Positions 55,654-64,000 of a stretch of DNA of 64,000 bases are shown piece by piece. The stretch is from Vigna angularis (taxonomy: Eukaryota > Streptophyta > Magnoliopsida > Fabales > Fabaceae): assembly GCF_016808095.1 (NCBI RefSeq), contig NC_068980.1, positions 16,743,388 to 16,807,387 on the forward strand, given 5' to 3'. A program made the translations under genes and the position numbers. The notes under the pieces were generated by a model, which made no database searches, had not been told where the DNA came from, and saw only the letters and a program-made list of their open reading frames with translations. Positions within the stretch are counted from its first letter, which is position 1. The number at the start of each line of letters is the position of its first letter.

Positions 55654-56915
55654 TGTTAACCCTCGGCAAGTGTAACCACATCGTATCAAGTAATAATAAA
55701 TGGTAAGACCAAGTATCGTTTCCCAAAGGACTCACGGCCTAAACAGTTATGTGATTTGATGATTAAATTAGACTTGTGAACGAATTCTTATAGATTTAAA
55801 TGCAAAGACTAAAAAGTAAATATGAATGCATGTATTGATCAATTGGACAAAAGAAGCAAAATGTGATTGAAATATATGGAATGATGATGTTGTTGGGGTT
55901 TTTAATTAATCCTATCCACTCTCATGTATTCAAGAATTCATCTTTCTTCATTAATGTTAATGTCACTTTCTAATTTACCTTAAACACGATGTCTCGTTGA
56001 AGAAAGCGTACTCCTAATCCCTAGTTTACAATGTCTTGCCTCCCTAGCAATTATTCATGCATTACATTCGCACAGAAGCTTAAAGGCAACCAATCCTCCT
56101 ATCCCTATGTCTAAGCAATATTATTATTGGGAGAATTTCTTCATGTCTAGATTTATCTATGTGTCCATACAAATAAAATCAATGATCATGCAATTGAATG
56201 AGTTAAACAAAGCATGCATAGAGTATAGAAGAAAAACCCTAACAATTAATGAAAGAAAGCATATGGATTAAAGAACCAATTCAATACATGAGATTTCAAA
56301 GGATTACATTGATTCCCCAACAAAATGAAGGTTTAGTTCGCCATAATCATGGTGAAACTAGATGAAAAATAATGAAAGAATGAAAGATAGAATCCTAGAA
56401 TCTGAAGAGTGGAGCTTGAGCATCCAAAATCCTCCTCCAAGGGGTGAAGAAAGTGTGATTTTGCTTCATTCTCCCAAAAGATACTAACCCTAGGTCGACT
56501 AAAACCTTATATAGACTCTTAAAGATTACAGAAAAGTGGCCCAAGGCCCATTAAAATACCGCTCGACGGTAAGTGCGGTTCTTCTATTTGACGTTGAGCT
56601 GCAATTTTGCCCCTCAACGGTGACTACGGGACTTCAGAGTGCCGCTGAGCGGTAATTTTCACTGAGTGGTACTTGCAGCTCTTCTTTTATGCACTTTTTC
56701 TTCCTTTTCTGACTCCAACTTATGGCTACTTCACTTCTTCCATTCAATTCATCTTAAAACCTGCAAAAACAAGAGAAACCAAGCATAAAACCTATCCAAC
56801 TCTCTTATTTCCAAAACATAAGCAAAATCATGATTACAAGCTAGTTTCTAAGTCATAAAGGTTGTCTTTAAGGTCAAAATTAAGTATAAAAATAACGGTT
56901 TTTCAACTGTTATCA
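55654..56915 (-). repeat. Solo LTR, Athila family 2, reverse orientation
   Basis: 1262 bp, TGTTAACCC...CTGTTATCA in the window, with perfect TSD AGAAG (55649-55653 and 56916-56920). It split the hairpin array of E between hairpins two and three. On the minus strand it ends GGGTTAACA, unlike the family-1 LTRs. Confidence 0.93.
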
Positions 56916-57962
56916 AGAAGGTACACCTACTGAAGGGTGATGGTAAGATTTACACCTACTAATGGGTGTTGGAGTATTTTGGGTCAGGCTCGTGACGTTA
57001 AACAAGCGCTACTTGGGAGGCAACCCAGTTGATTGAATTTGTCTTTGTTTGTTTTCTTTTATTCTTCTCTAGTTGCATTATAGGGATTGAATGTTTGAGT
57101 GATGTGAGAGACTAAATGCATTAAGTAAGTGAGAGGTATTGGTAAGGGACAGCTAGGGCAAGCTAAGAAAGAAGGAGAATTGGTGCCACAAATGCCGCTC
57201 AGTGATAATTATCGTTGAGCGCAAACGTGGCAGTTTTGCTGATTGGCTGTTTTGTTTTAATTGGGCTCAGCAGTATTTGGCCCATTAGGTCATTTTTATA
57301 CCCTAGGGTGCGTCTTGGCTACCACTTTCAGATCTCCTTCTTCCCACACACTCTCAAGCACTCTCCAAAGAGTTCTCTGCACTTTTTCCTTCTTCCCCCT
57401 TCACAAAATCTCTCTTTAAACCACTTTTGCATCAAGTTTCCACTCAAGTTTGGGGATTGGTGAGAGCATTGTTGTTAGGGGCTGATTTCTTCACATTCCT
57501 AGAGCATTCTTCACTCATCTAGCATCTCCACCCAAGTAAGTACAAGAATTTTACATTCTAGGTATTTTGAAAGCATGAATTGGTATGAACATGGTTGTCT
57601 AAGCACGATCCTTTAGGGATTGTGATTTTAATGCATGATTAGATGAATTAATCATTGTTTGGACCGATTAAATTGCTTGATTTGGGTATGGAACTAGGAA
57701 GAATGCATATGGGTGGAGATTAGAAGCATTTTTGGAGCATTTTGCAAAATCTGCAGAATCGCCGCTCAGCAGAAATTTCCCCTGAGTGCGATTTTTGTAG
57801 AATGGTGTTTTGAGTCTTTTTGCTTGCTGGTTTTGCTGCACAGGTTGTGCTGAGGGGTTTTGTGTGCCTTCAGCGGTGATAAGGATGGTTTTACGGAGTT
57901 GTTTGTCGTTTACTAATGCTTAACAATGTGTCTTGTGGTTTTGTGAATTGTGTTTGATGCAG
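56916..57962 (+). other. Element E env-like gene leader region
   Basis: Two hairpins (about 56923 and 56952-56969), a conserved block (56994-57030), decayed dyads (about 57193-57225), and TTTTTATACCCTA (57293-57305), a TATA-like core. AAGTTTGGGGATTG is near 57444. A predicted intron runs 57536-57962 (GTAAGT to TTTGATGCAG). No other gene. Confidence 0.55.
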
Positions 57963-59185
57963 GATTGGCCTCCTCATTGGGCAAAAGAATCAAGACTATA
58001 GGATCGAAGAGGAAGGATAAGGAACCAGAACGCTCCTATTCCAGCAAGTTCCTTTCCCGCAAGCATGAGCACCATTTCAATATTGTGCAAGATAGAAGGC
58101 TACTGATGGAAAGGAAGGTTGGGTTGATACTTGATTTTGCTCCACAGTTTGGAGAGCAATTAGAGAACAAGAATTGGGGGAGACTAGCCACTTATCCTGC
58201 ACCAGCTAACATAGCAGTGGTGAAAGAGTTTTACACCAATGCAAGGCGGTTGAGTGATAATCCCAATGAGGACTATATGAGCTATGTTAGAAGACACACC
58301 ATTCGGTATGACCCTGATTCTATAAACAGGTTTCTAAATACTGAATGGGCTGGTGAGCAGTGTTAGTTTGCTTTAAACATGAAAGAAGGAGCAAATTTTG
58401 TTGATATGGAGAGTGTGCTTTGTGTGCCTGGAGGGCACTTTTAGAGAAATAGAAATGGTGTTGTTGTGAATATCAGGAGAGTTGATCTGAATCCTTTAGC
58501 AAAGTACTAGATGGCGTTCTCTCATGCTAACATCCAACCATGTTCACATGTCTCTGATATTATTGTCAACAAGGCTCTTCTTTTGTAATGTGTGTTGAGA
58601 GGGATGAGCATTAACATTGGCCAGGTCATAGCCAATGAGATATAGGTGTGTGCCAATACTATGAACAACAAGGCACCTTTAGGGCATCCTTCTCTGATCA
58701 CACACCTCTATGAGCTAGCTGGAGTGAATATTTCTACACCGCCGTTTGAGAGGCCTAGGAAGGCGATTGATGAGGCCTACAATAGGCAGTATTGTGGTGG
58801 AGATGAGGCAACTCAGCCAGTACCACCACGTCATCCTCGTAAAGGAAGAGGACCACCATAGGCACTTGCATAGCCTCATGATCCAAGGCCGTTTCAGATG
58901 AGAGATATGTATATGTCTCTTATAGATGGTAGGATGCAGTTCATCCACAGAGGGTAGGTGGCCACAGCAGAGATGATCATTGGGATGTATGATACACCCC
59001 CAAGACATCGGTGGACCATGGATGAGTTCAACAATGTGGTGGAATCGCCAGAGGAGCAAGCTCAGGCTAGTGAAGCTGGAGCAGTTGAAGCTCCAGCTAT
59101 GGATGATGATGAGGATGGTGATGATGAATTTGAAGATGCTGAAGATGACGAAGAGGAGGAAGATTCATGTGACAGCATGGGTTGA
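57963..59185 (+). pseudogene. Element E env-like ORF, decayed
   Basis: Matches the env-like protein of C along its whole length, including LSRKHEHHFNIVQDRRLLMERKVG, FERPRKAIDEAYNRQYCGG and the acidic end. The start ATG is changed to TTG. At least eight in-frame stops occur, several from CAG (58364-58366, 58442-58444, 58859-58861, 58954-58956). It is the most decayed of the three copies. Confidence 0.85.
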
Positions 59186-60463
59186 TGAGGAGTTGAAATA
59201 GCATCTACTAATGGATGCTATCACCTCTAGAACAATATTTTTTCTATCTTTTGTTTTGTAATGTTGAACTTATTTTCTTATGTTATTAGAATAGGTTGTG
59301 ATGTACTCAGTGTGAAACTTTATCTGCTATGATGGTTTGCTTGTGATTTATGCATGATGAGTATTACTTGATGATGCTTGGATATTGATTGATGTTGAGA
59401 TTGTGCACTATATGCTGATATACAGGTGGTTGTTCACAAGCTATGTGAACAAATGCATGATGTTGTGATTGTGATTATGATGCTAAGCAAGATGTGTATG
59501 TGGAATGTTGAATGAGCCTATATGTGAGGTTTTGAACTCTACAGTTTTTGTGATTGAATGTTATTACATTGAAAGCATGAATGACTTTGCCCAGGTTTCT
59601 ATGATTGAATCACTTGCTTGTATGTGTCATGTGATCAAGGCCATTTGTTGGTAACCCTTTCTTAGCCAAATGCATGATTTTAGCCCAATAAAAGAGAGCA
59701 CAGTGTGTTCTATCCTTGAACCCTTAGCCATGAACATGATAGAAAACCCTTTTTCAAAATCTTTACCTTGAGTTGAGTTGAAAATATCTTGTGGTATTGA
59801 TAAAGGTTCAAGTTTGGTGTTGTTGGGAAGTCTAAAAGGGGAATATTGAAGGCATATAGCTAAGCACGTGAAAAGAAAAATAAAAAGGAAAAGAAAGAAA
59901 AAGAAAAGCTAAGTGCAAAAGAAAGTTGGGAAGGAGTAAGAATGGTTGTGTTTCAATGATGATTCTCTTAACTCAAGGTTTTTGTGATCTAGAAAACCAA
60001 TTTTCTTGTTAGCCCAACCACATTATAAGCCATAGAAAGTCCTTGTGATGATGCTTGTTTGTTAGTGTGTTTAATTATGGTTAAATGAAAGGCAAAGTTG
60101 ATTCATGTGACATTGTGATAGTAGAATGATTGAGTGACCTCTATACACTTGTGTGATTGAGTGAAACACTTTATCTAGTGAGAAATAATTCCATGAGCAC
60201 ATGATTACATCTATGCTTAGTTAATTGATCATTCATGAGAGTAGCATTTGTTGAATACTATGTGACTATGTGAACACCATAATGAGTTTGATTGAATTAA
60301 AGCATGTGTGCATCTTGACTGAATTCTTTTTGATGAGCTGATTTGAGTAATTACTTGTCTTGAAAGAAAGTTTTTGAATGTGGTGAATCATTTTATGGAT
60401 TGGTGGAAGACTGAGTTACATCTTGTTTGCTTGAGGACAAGCAAAGTTCTAAGTTTGGGGTTC
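59186..60463 (+). other. Element E 3' untranslated region
   Basis: No gene. It holds the post-env hairpin (59198-59221, stem ATAGCATC, loop TACTAATG), the GTTCACAA palindrome (59432-59450), a mutated mid polypurine tract (about 59808) and the terminal tract AAGTTTGGGGTTC (60451-60463). Confidence 0.7.
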
Positions 60464-61747
60464 TGATAACAATTGAAAAACCATTATTTTTATACTTAAT
60501 ATTTTGATATTAAAAACAACCTTTATGACCTAGAAACTAGCTTGAAATCATGCTTTTCCTTAAGTTTTGGAAATAAGAGAGTTGGATAAGTTTTATGCTT
60601 GGTTTTCCTTGTTTTGACAGGAATTAAGATGAATTAGATGAAAGAAGTTGAAGTAGTAAGGAGTTGGACTCAGGACAGGAAGTAAAAGTGCACAAAAGAA
60701 GAGTCGTACTCACCGCTCAGCGCAACTTTTATCGCTGAGCGGCGTTCTGATGCACCGCAGTCACCGTTGAGAGCCAAAACTGCAACTGAGCGTCATTCTG
60801 AAGAACCGCACTTAATGTTGAGCGCCGAAAGTGCCGCTGAGCGCCATTTAATTAGGCTTGGGCCTATTTTCTGTAAATTTTAATAAAGTATATAAGGGTT
60901 TAGCCGACCTAGGGTTGGGATCTTTGGACAGAAAGAGGCGAAATCACACTTTCTTCACCCCTTGGAGGCGGATTTTGGATGCGGAAGCTCCTTTCTTCAA
61001 ATTCTAGGGTTCTATCTTTCATTCTTTCATTGCTTTTCATCTAGTTTCACCATGTGTATGGTGAACTAAACCTTCATTGTTGTTGGGGAATCGATGTAAT
61101 CCTTTGAAACTCTCATGTATTGAATTGGTTCCATATTTTATATGCTTTGCTTCATTAATTGTTAGGGTTTTTCTTCTATACTCTTTGCATGCTTTGTTTA
61201 ACTCATTCAATTGTATGATCATTGATGTTATTTATATGGACACATATAGATAAATCTAGAACTGAGGAAATTCTCCCAAGAGCAATATAACCTAGACATA
61301 GGGATAGGAGGATTGTTGCCTTTAAGCTTCTGTACGAATGTAATGCATGAATAATTGTTAGGGAGACAAGACATTGTAAACTAGTGATTAGGAGTAGGCT
61401 TTCTTCATCAAGACATCGGGTTTAATGTAAATTAGAAAGTGGCATTAACATTAATAAAGAAAGATGAATTCTTGAATACATGAGAGTGGATAGGATAAAT
61501 CGGAAACCCCAACAACATCATCATTCCATATTTTCCATCAATCTCTTTTGCTTCTTTCAATCCAATTGATCAAACACTTGCATTCATGTTTATTTTCCGC
61601 AATTCAAACACAATGATTTCGTTTACAAGTCTAATTTAATCAAAAATCACATAACTGTCTAGGCCGGGAGTCCTTTAGGAAACGATACTTGGTCTTACCA
61701 TTTTATTATTACTTGATACCATTCGGTAGACTTGCTGAGGGTTAACA
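60464..61747 (+). repeat. Element E 3' LTR (family 2)
   Basis: 1284 bp, TGATAACAATTG...GAGGGTTAACA, with R/U5 hairpin TTCACCAT-GTGT-ATGGTGAA (61046-61065). No 5' partner in the window; the left end of E is lost beyond the reverse LTR, so no TSD can be tested. Confidence 0.88.
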
Positions 61748-61921
61748 TTTGTCTTGTGCTGTGAGTGTGTTGTGTTGTGTTTTAGGATGTTTAGTTAGTG
61801 TTGTTTAGGTTTACTTCTTTTAGCACTTTTTGTGTGTTTAGGTTTTTATCATTTTGGTATTCTGTGCATTTAGTTGTTTTTATAAATTTCAAATCTTTAA
61901 ATAGTGGTTTTCCTCCATGTT

Positions 61922-62758
61922 ATGGATTCTGATATTGACATGTCTATGCACACTCATGTTGTGGATTCATTACTCCCTACATAGCACATTGACATACCTA
62001 ATGTTCAGTATCTTTGCACTGATCCTGATTTATATGATAGCCCTGAGGATGCAGTTGATGACTTGGAGATTGGTAAGAAAATTTTCAATGAGCAAAAACA
62101 TGTTTATTCAAAACCTGAGATTCCAATCACTTTACTTGATTTGCCTATACATTCAAATGCCTGTGATTTGCTGCACACTGATTCTATAGGGTTTATGACT
62201 GAAACTGATACAGATTTGATAGACCATTCTAAAATTTTTGATTCAGTATCAGCCATTGAACCCATTGGTATAAATGTTGTTTTGAATGGACATGATTGCC
62301 ATGATGAAATTTTGAATGATAATAGCCTTGAACTAACCATTGATTCTGCTGATGATGCATATGTCAATATTGATTTTGAGGTAGAAACTCTACAATCTGA
62401 TAACTATATAGAGTTAGGATTGAACTTTGATCTAACACAGTTCTCTGAGAATTTTGAATGTGATTATGAGTCTGGTTCTTGCTCCATTTGTACTGAAATT
62501 GATTCTGTGTTACAACCAGATTCTAAGCTTATAACAGATGCTATTAATTGTGAGTTTGATGACCAGGCTGCAGAGTTAAATGAGAATGCACGTGTTGTTA
62601 TTAAGGAATTCATGGTTGATCAAGGAGAGTGTACTGCTACTGCTTTGAGCGAGCCAGAGGTCTCTATTCCGGTGTCACACTCAACAACTGCCAGTGGAAG
62701 GAGAGCTACTGATGCAACAGTTTGCTTGGAGAAGAAAGAAGAAACATCTTGCTTTTGA
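61922..62758 (+). pseudogene. Unrecognised acidic ORF with one in-frame TAG
   Basis: ATG at 61922 opens a frame of about 278 codons, interrupted by TAG at 61982-61984. The longest unbroken part (62063-62758) has 231 codons. The product is acidic (many Asp/Glu), with a few Cys (CDYESGSCSIC), no clear transmembrane segment, and no motif I recognise. It lies beyond the 3' LTR of E, in DNA older than E. A purine-rich GGGGGAGATT at about 62984 suggests a polypurine tract, so it may be an internal ORF of another retroelement. The function is unknown. Confidence 0.45.
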
Positions 62759-63282
62759 TGATAGGGCAGTACTGATGAAGCAACTCCTCCTCAAAACTTC
62801 TTTGTTGAATCCTGTGGTGGAAAACATATCCCTGCTAGTCCAAAATTGGCAACTTCCACCATAACTTAGGGGAGTTTTTCTTTCCCCTTCTCCTCCTTTC
62901 ATCACTTCTATTGCACTTGTCCTTCATCTTTTGATTGTATTGATTGCTCTGAGGACATTGTGTAGTTTAAGTGTGGGCTATTGGGGGAGATTCTGATTTT
63001 TCTTTGTTAGTTTTTATTTTCTTTGTTAATTTTTTTTTCTTTTCTAGGTTGTTTTTGTTGCGTCTTGTGTACAGTTTTGCATGTTTCTCTTGATTTCTGG
63101 ACTTTGTTTAGGTTGTAGACGTGTCCTTTCCTTCACTTGATTGATACTTGGTTTGAAATCCATGTTTTTCTCTGATTGGAATATGATCATGATGTTTGAG
63201 AGGGTAATTGATTGTGATAGAAATACCCTGTGTGAGATTTGAGCCACTTTATGTTCTTTCTTGTGTGACAGAGTCAAAAACT
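62759..63282. other. Region without a recognised gene
   Basis: T-rich non-coding sequence. The only notable feature is GTGTGGGCTATTGGGGGAGATT (about 62970-62993, described not quoted in full elsewhere), which resembles a polypurine tract. Confidence 0.4.
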
Positions 63283-63879
63283 TGTTAACCCTAGACAAGT
63301 GTAACTGAATCGTATCTAGTAATAAACCTGGTAAGACCAAGTATCGTTCTCCCAAAGGACTCACGGCATAGACAGTTATGTGATTTATTGATTAATTAAG
63401 ACTTGTGAACAAATTGTTGTAAGTTTCAAAAAGACTAAAACGTAAATATGTATGCATGTGATGATCAATGGGCAAGAAGAAACAAAACACGTGAATTGAA
63501 ATATATGGATGAATATGTTGTTGGGGTCGGTAATTGCGTGAGTTGTTTTCCTCCCCTCAGCGGCATTTTCACCCCTCAGCGGAGCCAACGTGAATTTCTT
63601 AGTGCCGCTCAGTGGTAAACTGCCGCTAAGCGGTAGTTGCGGCTTCTCCTTTTGCACTTTTTGATGTCTTTTCTGATTCCATCTCTATCCTTCTTTACTT
63701 CTTTCACCAAATTCACCTTAAAACCTGCATAAAACACTGAAATCAAGCATAAACCTGTCTAGCTCTCTTATTTCTAAAAATATGAACAAAAGCATGATTC
63801 CAAGCTAGTTTCTAAGTGCTAAAGGTTGCTTTTAGTATCAATTTTAAGCATGAAAATAATAGTTTTTCAACTGTTATCA
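63283..63879 (-). repeat. Rearranged reverse LTR fragment
   Basis: Starts TGTTAACCC (family 2 end) and finishes CTGTTATCA, but is only 597 bp. About half the LTR is deleted at about 63530, where the U5 side joins the U3 dyads. The flanks AAACT and CTATC do not match, so it is not a simple insertion. Confidence 0.8.
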
Positions 63880-64000
63880 CTATCTCCAACCACAAGAGCA
63901 TTGAAGCTGCTATAAGGAATTTGGAGATGCAGATGGTCCAACTGGCCAAGAAGTTGGACGATAAAGTTGAGAGGCAATTTGGGACTAATACTGAGGTTAA
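63880..64000 (+). pseudogene. Element F gag fragment (runs off window)
   Basis: Matches the gag segment after the zinc knuckle in A, B and E (KSIEAAIRNLEMQM, FGTNTEVN). It begins abruptly at the reverse LTR and continues past the window end. Confidence 0.75.

Overview
The window is plant nuclear DNA that consists almost entirely of nested transposable elements. I recognise no ordinary host gene. The families are plant-type: Athila-group Ty3/gypsy LTR retrotransposons with a tRNA-Asp primer binding site, and a CACTA (En/Spm) DNA transposon. The low GC content and Calypso/Cyclops-like character suggest a eudicot, probably a papilionoid legume such as Vigna or Phaseolus; the genus is a guess.

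Layout by nesting, confirmed by target-site duplications (TSDs). Element H (1-3203, resuming 42273-about 43245) is an old Athila gag-pol copy. Element A (3204-42272) inserted at the very end of H pol (TSD GAAGT/GAATT). A was then hit by element B (4111-18940, TSD GATGC) in its 5' LTR, by a 13-kb CACTA element (23708-36699, TSD TAT) in its env-like ORF, by a solo LTR (38693-40101, TSD GTGGG) in its 3' region, and by a 697-bp solo LTR of another family (40593-41289, TSD CATTG) in its 3' LTR. B was hit in gag by element C (6728-14268, reverse orientation, TSD AAACT). To the right, element E (44501-61747, left end lost) carries element D (45213-54594, TSD AAAGC) in gag and a reverse solo LTR (55654-56915, TSD AGAAG). 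A reverse truncated LTR (43251-44500) joins H to E. The right end holds an unrecognised ORF (61922-62758), a rearranged reverse LTR, and the start of another gag (F).

Functional content. D is the most complete copy: identical-length LTRs with about 3 differences, and gag-pol open except for one TAG inside reverse transcriptase. C has the same LTRs and primer binding site but no protease or pol, and carries one intact env-like ORF, so C and D look like a non-autonomous/autonomous pair. A, B and E share another reduced plan: gag, protease and a short integrase-C-terminus-like tail, with no RT or RNase H, followed by an env-like ORF that is lost in B. The CACTA element has an intact five-exon accessory gene and a transposase gene with only two nonsense codons.

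The most unusual signals are non-coding and recur in several elements. (1) Arrays of small hairpins have a constant loop TACTGAWG and stems that change in a compensating way. (2) The env-like ORF sits in what looks like its own transcription unit, with dyads, a GGGCTT motif, a TATA box, and a conserved 5' intron ending at the ATG. (3) A fossil primer binding site lies inside U5 of family-1 LTRs, which suggests the LTR boundary moved outward. (4) Paired CCGCTNAGCGG dyads recur at about 17-19 bp spacing in U3 and in the env promoter.
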